The notes beneath the pieces were generated by a model. It was not told where the DNA came from. It saw nothing but the letters and a program-made list of their open reading frames with translations, and made no database searches. From positions 1-7,580 of the forward strand of contig CAMWQK010000034.1 in the NCBI GenBank assembly GCA_947176445.1: a DNA stretch of 7,580 nucleotides, given 5' to 3'. The stretch comes from an uncultured Clostridia bacterium (lineage in GTDB: Bacteria; Bacillota; Clostridia; Christensenellales; Borkfalkiaceae). The translations under genes and the position numbers were made by a program. Below are positions 1-6,733 of the stretch, piece after piece. How positions within the stretch are numbered: position 1 is the stretch's first letter; each line of letters opens with the position of its first letter.

Positions 1-1
1 T

Positions 2-49
2 CGTGGTAACACAGTCGTACAGGCTAACATCAAGAATCCCCGCAAATAA
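2..49 (+). CDS. C-terminal tail of an unidentified upstream gene (partial)
   Basis: The frame beginning at base 2 reads 15 codons and ends in TAA at 47-49, giving the tail RGNTVVQANIKNPRK. I prefer this frame because its codons (CGT, GGT, AAC, ATC, AAG, CAG) are those of a well-expressed gene, whereas the next frame, which ends at TGA slightly later, would use rarer AGG, CTA, TCA and AGA. A rho-independent terminator follows within about 20 bases, as expected at the end of a transcription unit. Too little remains to name a family, and the basic lysine/arginine ending is not diagnostic. That a gene ends here is likely; its identity is unknown. Confidence 0.5.
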   Translation, partial: RGNTVVQANIKNPRK

Positions 50-60
50 TTGAGAAAAAC

Positions 61-91
61 AAAAGAGGAAGACTTCGGTCTTCCTTTTTTT
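61..91 (+). terminator. Rho-independent terminator after the upstream gene
   Basis: A perfect 7-bp stem GGAAGAC/GTCTTCC (67-73 and 78-84) closes on the extra-stable loop TTCG and is followed by seven T residues (85-91). The A-rich stretch before the stem pairs partly with the T tract. It separates the upstream gene from the M60 lipoprotein gene, which has its own promoter. Confidence 0.92.
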
Positions 92-125
92 GTGTTCGGG
101 CGGGAGAGAAAACGGTGTGAAAAAC

Positions 126-154
126 TTGATTTTTTTACGGAAATCATATACAAT
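126..154 (+). promoter_or_regulatory. Sigma-A-type promoter for the M60 lipoprotein gene
   Basis: The -35 hexamer TTGATT (126-131) and the -10 hexamer TACAAT (149-154) are separated by exactly 17 bases in an AT-rich region. Transcription would start near 161 and leave a leader of about 36 bases carrying the ribosome binding site AAGGAAG (185-191), five bases before the ATG at 197. This is prediction by consensus match only. Confidence 0.7.
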
Positions 155-196
155 AAAATAATCAAATCATATCATAAATAGAGTAAGGAAGTTTTT

Positions 197-3100
197 ATGA
201 AGAAAAGAAAAAAATTATTTGCACTCGTGAGCTGCTTTATGGCGGCGGTATTGACCTTCGGCGCAGTTGGTTGCGGCGATGACGACGAGCCCGTCGGCGA
301 CGGGAGCGATCCTTCAAACCCTTCTGTGCCCACGGTTCCCGCGGGGCCTACGGCGCCCGAGGAGCCTACGGATCCGGTTGACGTGAAAAACGCAAACGCG
401 ATCGAGATCACGGACGGCTATGAAAAGGGCACTGCGCGCGCTACGCAGACCAGCGAGTACCTCGGCGCGGTCGACCATATCGTAAAACCCGTAAAAGAGG
501 TCATGGACGAGCACGAAACTTACGGCGTAAAAGTGTATCCCACCTACGGCAAGGCGTTAAAGGGCTATACCGTAGAAGAGCGGGACGGACTGATTAAGGA
601 GAGCCACGCGCTTGCGCCTTCGCCCTCGTGGAAGTCTTTGGGTATTTATAACGCGATCGATTCCGAGGGATATCTCTTGAAGAACGGTCAGCGCATTCCC
701 TATTCCACCAACGGCGGTGAAGAGGGCGACAATGAGGCGGAAGAGGGCGAGATCATCTCCGGCGGCAACGAGGCAGGACTCGGAGACGGCGAGGTGATGG
801 AAGAGGGCTCTACGACCGTCAACAAGCAGTACAATCAGCAATACAGAATGCTGTATAAGCACACGGCGGCGCTCACGCACTTCGGCGGCGGTCTCTCCGA
901 CGACGAGCCCCGTATCGTCAAAAAGATAACGGCGTTGACGCATCCGAAGCTCGAATCGACCACGATTACGGGACTATATGCGCCCGCGGGCGAAGTCGTT
1001 AAATTTGAAATGTCTTTGAGCGACTATCAATCCGCAGGCGGGCTGAGAGTTCTCATCGGACAGAACTATAACCTCTCCCAGCACGTCTCCATGGAAACTT
1101 CGGGGAACGGCATCAAGGGGAACGGGCTCAACCGTATGCCCGATATCCTCAGTATCTTCCAGTATAACGATAAGACCGGCGCGGTGTATAAGGACGGCGA
1201 TACCGTAACGTTCTACGTCGGTTCCTTCCTTGGCGGACCCATCTATTTCCGTCCGATCAAGAACGACGTGGAGCGTAAAATTTCCGTAACCATTTCGGGC
1301 GCAGTCAAGTATCAGCACTTTATTCTCGGTGCGACCACGCCCGAGGAGTATGAGTTCAACAAAACTTCCACCGCACCCTATTTCGATCTCGAAGTGTACG
1401 ACTCCGTCCGCTTCACAACACACAAATATGCGGCTTCGGGCGGGCTTGCACTCAAAGATTTCACCTATGAAAACTGCACGGATGCGGCGGTTCTGTGGGA
1501 TAAGATCGCCGGGGTTTCGACCCGCGTTCGCTGGAACGGGCTTTCGGGTGCGAGCGCTCCCGTATATATCATCGGCGACTGTTACATCGCGGCGGGCGCG
1601 GCGTTTGCCAACCCCGGAAGAAACGGCGTCGTCTGCCCTCCGGGCTGGCTTGCCGAAGCGCTCAACTATAACAGATTTGTCAACAGCGGCAGCTGGGGCA
1701 CGATGCACGAATATAACCACTGCTGGCAGGGCTTCGGTCTCAAGAACAGCGGCGAGGTCGGCAACAATGCGGTTACGCTCGTTTCGTATACGCTCTATAC
1801 GCGTATTTCGCAGAGCAGAACGACCGCTACCGGCTGGGGCAACGGCAGCTGGAACAGATTTACCGATCCTTCCAAGGCGCTGGGCGAGCTGTTGAGCCTG
1901 GGCGCAAACGGCAGTATCCGCGAGGATCTGTCGGTATATGCGACGCTCATTCACAACATCGGTCAGGATATGTTTGTCGGCGCGGCGAAGGGCGGCAAGG
2001 ACAGCGGTTCGGTCACCTATTACAACAACCTCGTAAACGTCACTCATCTTGACATGACTTACTACTTTACCGACGTACTGCACCTCGGCGTTGGTTCCGG
2101 CAGAGGGATCACGCAGGCTGCGGTAGACGCGGTAAAGGCGAAAAATTACCCCATGTTCGTGCCCGTCTCTTCCGTATATCAGGTGGGCAGAAGTATTCAG
2201 TACGACGGCAACAAGCAATACATCACGACTGCACAGCCGTTCTCTTACGGCAAGGGCGAGTTCACGATGGACTTCACCGATAAGAACAATTTCGCGGGCA
2301 ACACTTTTGCGAGCAAGGCGCTCGTCATCCCCGACGGCTTTACCGTAACGGTGAAGAGCGTTTCCCAGCCCGCAAACGGCACGGTGCAGTATCTTGGCGA
2401 GAACAAGGTCAAATACACGCCCAAGGCGGGTGAAGATGGACTTTATTCCGGCAACTTCACGGTGACACTCGGGATCACCAAGGACGACGGCGCGTTTACC
2501 GTAGAGGACGTCGACCTTGTCATCAACCTCAAACAGGGAACGAGCACCGACCTGAACAGAACGACATACACGTACGCCGACGCGGCAAACGTGCCCTCGT
2601 CGGACGCGGTATACAACGAGCAGACGAAGACCTTTGACTTCGGCACCTATGCGTCGACCGAGACGAGAAAGAACGTTTGCTCGCAGGAGACGAATACGCA
2701 GATCTGGGGCGCAGGCAGAACCTACCTCGGCGACACCTACAATGCAGACAGCTACGAGGCGCTGGAAGTCGGCAAGACGATCCAGACGCTGGACGGCGTT
2801 ATGTATTTCTCCAGCCCCAACACCTACCGCTTCACGATGAAGGGCAGAGGGAAGGGAACGCTCTATCTTTCGTACGACGCAGGCGCGACCTGGGAGAAGG
2901 CGTTTACCTTCGACAGAAGCAGCGGAAACGCCTATATCGCAGACGAGTACTACGAGCATGAACTGACCGCAAGTAACAGCTACGTCTACTTTAAGGTAGT
3001 GCTTCAGGTCAAGTATAACTGGCAGGATTTCTTCGGGGTCGGTATCGCAGGTAAGCAAGCGGACGGTAGCTTTGCGGCGTTCGGCAATGCGAGCGCGATT

Positions 3101-4081
3101 CCCGCGTCGAGCGTGGGCATTCATGCCGCGGCGCTTAAAGAATCCTCGAAAAAATTCGAGACGGACTACCACTTCCGGAGTCAGTACACTTATAGCTATG
3201 CGGGTACGGAAAAGGTACCCACTTCGACGACCACGCTCGTCTCCGCAAACCGTGAGTCGTGGGACGATAAACAGGTGATTGAGAATCTGTTCGACGGAAA
3301 TGCAAACACGTTCTACCATTCGAAGGGCGGCGCGGAGAACTATATCACCGAAGAGAAGCCGTTCGAGCTCGTTGCCGACCTCGGTGCCGAGCACAAGGTA
3401 AACAGCGTCACCTTCAACGGCTATACCGGTAAAATCGGCAATAACGGCATGGTGAAGTCCTTCAAAATCTACGGCAGCACCGACGGAGTAAATTATACGC
3501 TTGTAACCGAGCAGACCGATTCGGCGGCGAACAAGAAGGTGATGACGTTCACCTTTGACGAGATCGGCATCAGATACTACAAGCTCGTCGTCACCAAGAC
3601 GGATAACGGCCGCTACTTCGCAATGAACAGCATCGACTTCGCTTACAGCGTCTCTTTCGTGAAGGGCACTATGGTGGCGCCCCACGATGAGAGCGTGACG
3701 TACTCGGGCGAATGGGCAACCAAGAACGTTCTCTGCGACTTCGGTATCATCTATACCGCCGAGGCCGAGAGCAGTGTGGAATACCGCTTCACGGGTTCGA
3801 GAGTTGCATATTTTGCAGAGAAGTCCGAGGAGTACGGCACGGTCGATATCTATCTGGACGGCAAGCTCGTCGCTTCCGACGTCAGCCTGTCTGCGGACGG
3901 CAACGCCGATATTCAGATCACCGAAACGCTCTACAACCAGTTCGGCGAATCAAACGTGCGGAAGGCGGGTGCGCTCGTCTACGTGTATACGGGAGACGCG
4001 CTGTCGGAAGGCGAGCACGTCTTGAAAATTGTGGGCAAGAGCGGCAGCTTCAACGTTGACGCGTTTGCGTACTGGAACTGA
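197..4081 (+). CDS. Secreted lipoprotein with peptidase M60 (enhancin/mucinase-like) domain, Ig-like and F5/8C carbohydrate-binding modules
   Basis: This is a 1294-residue surface zinc metalloprotease, probably cutting mucin-type or other O-glycosylated proteins. Seen: a lysine/arginine-rich N-terminus, a hydrophobic segment and a lipobox AVGC with Cys26 as lipidation site; a P/T/D-rich linker (about 27-65); and an acidic Gly/Glu stretch (about 172-205). The M60 region runs from about residue 255 (TGLYAPAGE) through GGPIY at 346-350 to beyond 540. Its catalytic site is HEYNH at 504-508 with Glu520 in GEVGNN as the expected third zinc ligand, fitting the family pattern HExxH-x(8-28)-E. Downstream come a cadherin/Ig-like segment (about 709-780), a beta-rich PA14-like or unclassified segment (about 840-995), an F5/8-type-C/CBM32-like module (about 1009-1151, with LFDGNANTFYHS), and a C-terminal beta-sandwich resembling modules at the ends of clostridial glycosidases (about 1155-1294). 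Known: M60 proteins of gut bacteria act on mucins and often carry CBM32. The ATG is chosen from its ribosome binding site and signal peptide. No LPXTG anchor is present. The gene is monocistronic. The M60 call is firm; the substrate is inferred. Confidence 0.92.
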   Translation: MKKRKKLFALVSCFMAAVLTFGAVGCGDDDEPVGDGSDPSNPSVPTVPAGPTAPEEPTDPVDVKNANAIEITDGYEKGTARATQTSEYLGAVDHIVKPVKEVMDEHETYGVKVYPTYGKALKGYTVEERDGLIKESHALAPSPSWKSLGIYNAIDSEGYLLKNGQRIPYSTNGGEEGDNEAEEGEIISGGNEAGLGDGEVMEEGSTTVNKQYNQQYRMLYKHTAALTHFGGGLSDDEPRIVKKITALTHPKLESTTITGLYAPAGEVVKFEMSLSDYQSAGGLRVLIGQNYNLSQHVSMETSGNGIKGNGLNRMPDILSIFQYNDKTGAVYKDGDTVTFYVGSFLGGPIYFRPIKNDVERKISVTISGAVKYQHFILGATTPEEYEFNKTSTAPYFDLEVYDSVRFTTHKYAASGGLALKDFTYENCTDAAVLWDKIAGVSTRVRWNGLSGASAPVYIIGDCYIAAGAAFANPGRNGVVCPPGWLAEALNYNRFVNSGSWGTMHEYNHCWQGFGLKNSGEVGNNAVTLVSYTLYTRISQSRTTATGWGNGSWNRFTDPSKALGELLSLGANGSIREDLSVYATLIHNIGQDMFVGAAKGGKDSGSVTYYNNLVNVTHLDMTYYFTDVLHLGVGSGRGITQAAVDAVKAKNYPMFVPVSSVYQVGRSIQYDGNKQYITTAQPFSYGKGEFTMDFTDKNNFAGNTFASKALVIPDGFTVTVKSVSQPANGTVQYLGENKVKYTPKAGEDGLYSGNFTVTLGITKDDGAFTVEDVDLVINLKQGTSTDLNRTTYTYADAANVPSSDAVYNEQTKTFDFGTYASTETRKNVCSQETNTQIWGAGRTYLGDTYNADSYEALEVGKTIQTLDGVMYFSSPNTYRFTMKGRGKGTLYLSYDAGATWEKAFTFDRSSGNAYIADEYYEHELTASNSYVYFKVVLQVKYNWQDFFGVGIAGKQADGSFAAFGNASAIPASSVGIHAAALKESSKKFETDYHFRSQYTYSYAGTEKVPTSTTTLVSANRESWDDKQVIENLFDGNANTFYHSKGGAENYITEEKPFELVADLGAEHKVNSVTFNGYTGKIGNNGMVKSFKIYGSTDGVNYTLVTEQTDSAANKKVMTFTFDEIGIRYYKLVVTKTDNGRYFAMNSIDFAYSVSFVKGTMVAPHDESVTYSGEWATKNVLCDFGIIYTAEAESSVEYRFTGSRVAYFAEKSEEYGTVDIYLDGKLVASDVSLSADGNADIQITETLYNQFGESNVRKAGALVYVYTGDALSEGEHVLKIVGKSGSFNVDAFAYWN

Positions 4082-4097
4082 TCGAATGATTAAAAGA

Positions 4098-4130
4098 GGC
4101 TCGTTCCGAAGGGAACGGGCCTTTTTTTTT
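4098..4130 (+). terminator. Strong rho-independent terminator after the M60 gene
   Basis: A 10-bp stem GGCTCGTTCC/GGAACGGGCC (4098-4107 and 4112-4121, one G-T pair) with loop GAAG is followed by nine T residues (4122-4130). It begins 17 bases after the stop codon of the lipoprotein gene and ends that transcription unit. The AT-rich bases from 4131 to about 4255 hold no gene that I can support. Confidence 0.95.
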
Positions 4131-4255
4131 GCCCGAAAGTAGGGCACAGAGAAATAAAATCTATGAAAATTATAAACTGTTTATTATAATATATCTTAAT
4201 TAAAATTATTTCGCCCGAGAATGATATAAAAATATAAGAAAAATGCGTTTTTGTC

Positions 4256-4284
4256 TTGAAAAAACCCGCCGAAAATGTTACATT
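4256..4284 (+). promoter_or_regulatory. Promoter for the first UroD-family gene
   Basis: TTGAAA (4256-4261) and TACATT (4279-4284) are separated by 17 bases. The -10 hexamer is preceded by TGT, giving an extended -10 (TGnTACATT). Predicted transcription starts near 4291, leaving a leader of about 67 bases that contains a GC-rich hairpin before the ribosome binding site. Confidence 0.65.
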
Positions 4285-4302
4285 TAAGTTGCAATTTTGA
4301 AA

Positions 4303-4326
4303 CGCGGGCGAGCCCATCCGTCCGCG
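4303..4326 (+). promoter_or_regulatory. GC-rich hairpin in the 5' leader of the first UroD-family gene
   Basis: CGCGGGCG (4303-4310) pairs with CGTCCGCG (4319-4326) over 8 bp, with one G-T pair and an 8-base loop AGCCCATC. It is an island of GC in an AT-rich leader and ends about 20 bases before the ribosome binding site AGAGG (4346-4350). No T tract follows, so it is not a simple terminator. It may stabilise the mRNA or take part in post-transcriptional control, and no known riboswitch class is recognisable. The pairing is seen directly; the function is unknown. Confidence 0.4.
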
Positions 4327-4357
4327 GGCAAAATAAAATCAGACAAGAGGAAACAAT

Positions 4358-5443
4358 ATGGATTTCAAAGAAAAAATCGAGAGCACCAAGGAAGTTTTCG
4401 AGAGCTTTTGGCGCAGGGAAGAGGTGGAGCGCTGCCTTATCTCCGTCACCGCGCCGAGGAAGGGCACACAGTGGCTGCCGCCCGAGAACGTGTCGCTTGA
4501 AACAAAGTGGCTGGACGTTGACTACCGCATCGACCGCTTCAAAAAGGAAGCGGAGACGATCTACTACGGCGGCGAGACGATCCCCGTGTTCTTCCCGAAT
4601 TTAGGTCCCGGCGTGCTTGCCGAATTTATGGGCTCTCCGTACGAGCTTGCAAAGGAAACGGTGTGGTTTGAGACGAAGCCGATGATTTCCGACTATGAAG
4701 GGCGGAAAAAACTTGCGCTCCGCTACGATACAAAGCTGCGCAGCGTCATGCAGGAGCTGCGTAAAAAGTGTGCAAAAGAGGGGATTTTCGTGACGACGAC
4801 CGACCTCGGCGGCGGGCTGGATATTGCGGCATCGCTCCGTGGAACGGAAAACCTTCTGATGGATATGGCGTTTGAGCCCGAAGAAGTGAGACGCCTGCTC
4901 GAAGAAATCGACGAGTGCTGGGTAAAGACGATCGAGGAGATCTTTACGGAAGACGCGCAGAATCAGGTGGGATATTCTTCCTGGCTGCCGCTGTGGAGCT
5001 CCGAGAGGTTCTATCCCCTTCAAAGCGATCTCTCGGTGAATATCTCCACCGATATGTACGAGGATCTCGTTCTGCCCGAACTGCACAGGCAGTCGGCTCC
5101 GCTCGGGCGCGTTCTCTACCATCTGGACGGACCCGGCGAGATCAGGCACTTGGACGCGCTCCTCTCGCTCGATCGGCTCGACGCGATCGAGTGCGTGCCG
5201 CTCCCCGACGGAAGAGGGTATCTCGACGTAGACAATCCCATGTGGATGGACGTGTATCACCGCATACAGGCGGCGGGGAAAGGCTTGATCATCCGTATGG
5301 TCGCGCCCGATAAAATCAAGACACTGCTCACTTCGCTCTCGCACCGCGGACTGTTCGTGACCACCAGCGCGGCGAGCGAGGAAGAGGCAGAGGACCTTCT
5401 GAAAGTTGCCAAGACCTGGGCAAAGGAAGTCAAACAAAAATAA
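4358..5443 (+). CDS. UroD-superfamily protein lacking the H-x-C zinc motif (methyltransferase-like, function uncertain)
   Basis: This 361-residue protein belongs to the uroporphyrinogen decarboxylase/methylcobamide methyltransferase TIM-barrel superfamily. It falls in the uncharacterised branch with the core YHLDGPGEIRHLDALL (254-269), a motif pattern I associate with proteins sometimes labelled 'trimethylamine corrinoid protein 2'; that label is not functional proof. Where MtaA-type enzymes have H-x-C, this protein has His255-Leu-Asp257. Near the C-terminus, where they have a third zinc ligand Cys, it has TTSAAS (335-340). A canonical His-Cys-Cys zinc site is therefore absent, so any metal would need other ligands. 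The N-terminal stretch (FWRREEVERCLISVTAPRKG, 17-36) and the Gly-rich DLGGGLD (149-155) fit the family. It is not a plausible haem-synthesis HemE, since the HemE N-terminal motif and a haem operon are absent. The start is supported by AGAGG seven bases upstream. It has its own promoter and faces the second UroD gene convergently. It is probably part of corrinoid methyl transfer, but this is inferred from family and neighbours. Confidence 0.75.
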   Translation: MDFKEKIESTKEVFESFWRREEVERCLISVTAPRKGTQWLPPENVSLETKWLDVDYRIDRFKKEAETIYYGGETIPVFFPNLGPGVLAEFMGSPYELAKETVWFETKPMISDYEGRKKLALRYDTKLRSVMQELRKKCAKEGIFVTTTDLGGGLDIAASLRGTENLLMDMAFEPEEVRRLLEEIDECWVKTIEEIFTEDAQNQVGYSSWLPLWSSERFYPLQSDLSVNISTDMYEDLVLPELHRQSAPLGRVLYHLDGPGEIRHLDALLSLDRLDAIECVPLPDGRGYLDVDNPMWMDVYHRIQAAGKGLIIRMVAPDKIKTLLTSLSHRGLFVTTSAASEEEAEDLLKVAKTWAKEVKQK

Positions 5444-5455
5444 CAAGACATAAGA

Positions 5456-5480
5456 ACACCTCCCGCATTGCGGGAGGTGT
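5456..5480. terminator. Palindromic hairpin between convergent genes, probable bidirectional terminator
   Basis: ACACCTCCCGC (5456-5466) and GCGGGAGGTGT (5470-5480) form a perfect 11-bp stem with loop ATT, between the stop codons of two convergent genes (5443 and 5502). The + side lacks a run of T (it reads AACTTAAAAT). The minus side runs into TTCTTATGTCTTGTTATTTTT-like, moderately T-rich sequence. It could end transcription from both sides, more convincingly on the minus strand. Confidence 0.7.
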
Positions 5481-5499
5481 AACTTAAAATGCCGTTTGA

Positions 5500-6516
5500 T
5501 CAGCCGTTGTAAAATTCGTCGATTGCCTTATAGTAGGCGTCGATGTTCTCCCACTTGGAGAGGGGCGGGATATCGCAGCCGGAAGAGATTACGAAGTTCG
5601 GGTATTTGCTGCACTTTTCAAGCAGGCTCAGCGTAGCGGTTCTGATCGATTCGGGCGTGCCGTTCCGGAATTGCCCCACGGGGTCGATATTGCCCATGGC
5701 AACTACGTCTTCGGGAATGTGTTTCATCATCTCCGCCATGTCGATCGCGTTGCCGAAGTGGAAGACTTTTGCACCCGTGCGGAGAATGGAGTCGATGATC
5801 TGAACCGTGGTATTGCCGCAGTTGTGGTAGATCACGAGGAAGTTCTCGTCCTGAACCGTCTCAACGATCCTGCGGATATACGGCTCGGAAAATTCCTGCG
5901 CGAGGTCGGGGGAGAGCAGTCCCGTCAAGGGCTCTGCGATGACGACACCGTCCGCGCCCGCCTTCTTGTATTCCGAAATGTACGCAATCAGAAACTCGGT
6001 TGCCTTTTCGAGAACGCAATGGAGCACGTCGGGATCGGTATAGCAGTAGACGAGCGCCTCCGTCACGTCAACCAACCTGCCTGCAAGCGAAAAACTTCCG
6101 ATCACGCCGGCAAAGACGGGTCTGTCCTTTATGAGCGCTTTGGCTTTTCTGATCGCTTCGATATACAGCCCCGTGCGCTTTTCTCCGACGCTCGGAACGC
6201 GCAGCTGCTCCGCTTCCTCAAGGGTGGAGACTACGTGTCCGATCACGGTGGGAACTTCGTCCTCGCTGATGTTGATCTCCGAGCCGAAGCATTCCGCCTC
6301 GACGGAGAGATCCATGAGACTGACCGATGCAAGAGAGGGGGTTCTGTCTGCAATGAGCTTCATGCCGTTCGCCTGGCTGTCGCTGCTGAAAATCAGCTCT
6401 TTCACGGAGCAATTCATCAGCTGTACCGAGGGGAACGAGAGAATGGGCATAGATTTTTTCACCTTGCTGTCTTTCAGATCTTCCAGCCAGGTATACATAT
6501 TTTTTTGGGTGTTCAA
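5500..6516 (-). CDS. UroD-superfamily corrinoid methyltransferase with H-x-C...C zinc motif (MtaA-like)
   Basis: This 338-residue protein resembles MtaA/MtbA-type methylcobamide methyltransferases, close to their usual length. It shows family features in order: KSMPILSFPSVQLM near the N-terminus, DLSVEAECFG (about 69-78), GSFSLAGRL (about 140-148), DGVVIAEP (about 189-196), YHNCGN with His231 and Cys233, MGNIDP (about 274-279) and SSGCDIPP with Cys314. His231, Cys233 and Cys314 would be the zinc ligands that activate the methyl acceptor or hold the active site. In methanogens such enzymes methylate coenzyme M; in acetogenic clostridia the usual acceptor is tetrahydrofolate, so CoM is not assumed here. 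The start is TTG at 6516-6514, six bases after a perfect AGGAGG; the next in-frame ATG (6498) is too far from it, and codons further upstream have no family resemblance. The gene is divergent from the corrinoid-protein gene, which argues for a shared pathway. Zinc-motif family membership is firm; the actual substrates are inferred. Confidence 0.88.
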   Translation of the reverse strand: MNTQKNMYTWLEDLKDSKVKKSMPILSFPSVQLMNCSVKELIFSSDSQANGMKLIADRTPSLASVSLMDLSVEAECFGSEINISEDEVPTVIGHVVSTLEEAEQLRVPSVGEKRTGLYIEAIRKAKALIKDRPVFAGVIGSFSLAGRLVDVTEALVYCYTDPDVLHCVLEKATEFLIAYISEYKKAGADGVVIAEPLTGLLSPDLAQEFSEPYIRRIVETVQDENFLVIYHNCGNTTVQIIDSILRTGAKVFHFGNAIDMAEMMKHIPEDVVAMGNIDPVGQFRNGTPESIRTATLSLLEKCSKYPNFVISSGCDIPPLSKWENIDAYYKAIDEFYNG

Positions 6517-6522
6517 AGGATG

Positions 6523-6528
6523 CCTCCT
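6523..6528 (-). promoter_or_regulatory. Ribosome binding site that decides a TTG start
   Basis: On the minus strand AGGAGG lies six bases before TTG (6516-6514), giving the N-terminus MNTQKNMYTWLEDL. The alternative ATG 18 bases further in would be 24 bases from this site. The longer in-frame reading from 6711 crosses the promoter region and adds a Cys/Phe-rich stretch unlike the family. Confidence 0.85.
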
Positions 6529-6550
6529 GATAAAAATATTTTGTACCGTC

Positions 6551-6579
6551 ATTATAAATCGGATCGGAACGAAAGGGAA
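6551..6579 (-). promoter_or_regulatory. Candidate promoter for the zinc-type UroD gene (good -10, weak -35)
   Basis: The minus strand carries a perfect TATAAT (6556-6551) placed to start transcription near 6544, giving a leader of about 28 bases that includes the AGGAGG site. The hexamer 17 bases upstream is only TTCCCT (6579-6574), a poor -35, as is common at promoters that need an activator. Confidence 0.45.
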
Positions 6580-6601
6580 TAGTCTGGTTTGCGGAGTTTC
6601 G

Positions 6602-6642
6602 GGAATATTTTGTTTTCTGAAAAGGCAACAACAATATTTTCC
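6602..6642. repeat. Imperfect inverted repeat in the divergent control region, candidate operator
   Basis: GGAATATTTTGTT (6602-6614) and AACAATATTTTCC (6630-6642) are inverted copies matching at 11 of 13 positions, with a 15-base spacer. The centre (6622) falls midway between the predicted start sites of the divergent genes (about 6544 and 6699), upstream of both promoters. That fits binding by an activator serving both sides. The arms are AT-rich, so chance occurrence is possible, and no regulator gene is in the window. Confidence 0.35.
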
Positions 6643-6664
6643 ATTTTTACAGCAAGCACAGGCA

Positions 6665-6692
6665 TTGCATTTTTTGAAAAGTATGATAAAAT
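6665..6692 (+). promoter_or_regulatory. Candidate promoter for the corrinoid-protein operon
   Basis: TTGCAT (6665-6670) and TAAAAT (6687-6692) are 16 bases apart, and TGA immediately before the -10 makes an extended -10. Transcription would begin near 6699. A second hexamer TATAAT overlaps at 6692-6697 but has no -35 at a workable distance. The leader carries GGAGG (6723-6727) six bases before the ATG at 6734. Confidence 0.5.
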
Positions 6693-6733
6693 ATAATTGA
6701 ATAAAAAACACATACTGTAATCGGAGGAAAGTT

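Noticed and set aside
974..3685. A 903-codon open frame on the minus strand, entirely inside the M60 gene.
   Set aside because: It is a mirror of the sense gene: rarity of TTA, CTA and TCA codons in the sense frame leaves the antisense frame free of stops. Its product is rich in Arg, Val and Leu without domain patterns, and no ribosome binding site or promoter was evident. The sense strand has a signal peptide and catalytic motif.
4185..4190. A perfect TATAAT in the spacer upstream of the first UroD gene.
   Set aside because: The hexamer 17 bases upstream is TATGAA, not a usable -35, and the region is so AT-rich that such matches are expected. The promoter at 4256-4284 is better formed and closer to the gene.
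4090..4317. A 75-codon minus-strand frame in the spacer after the M60 gene.
   Set aside because: It reads through the terminator hairpin and AT-rich DNA, giving a Phe/Ile/Lys-rich product without a ribosome binding site or motif.
4601..5446. A 281-codon minus-strand frame antisense to the first UroD gene.
   Set aside because: It overlaps a clear family protein on the plus strand, its composition is Arg/His-rich and unstructured, and it shows no recognisable motif.
4358..6516. Annotation of the two UroD-family genes as haem-pathway hemE.
   Set aside because: One has the MtaA-type H-x-C...C zinc motif and the other the HLDGPG core. Neither is in a haem operon, and both lie by corrinoid genes.
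5671..6582. A 303-codon plus-strand frame antisense to the zinc-type UroD gene, with another at 6131-6700.
   Set aside because: Both are shadows of the minus-strand gene, which has conserved motifs and a perfect ribosome binding site. The shadows have neither.
6517..6711. Upstream extension of the zinc-type UroD gene to an ATG at 6711.
   Set aside because: The extension is Cys/Phe-rich, crosses the predicted promoter and leader, and has no family resemblance. AGGAGG six bases before TTG at 6516 fixes a shorter start.
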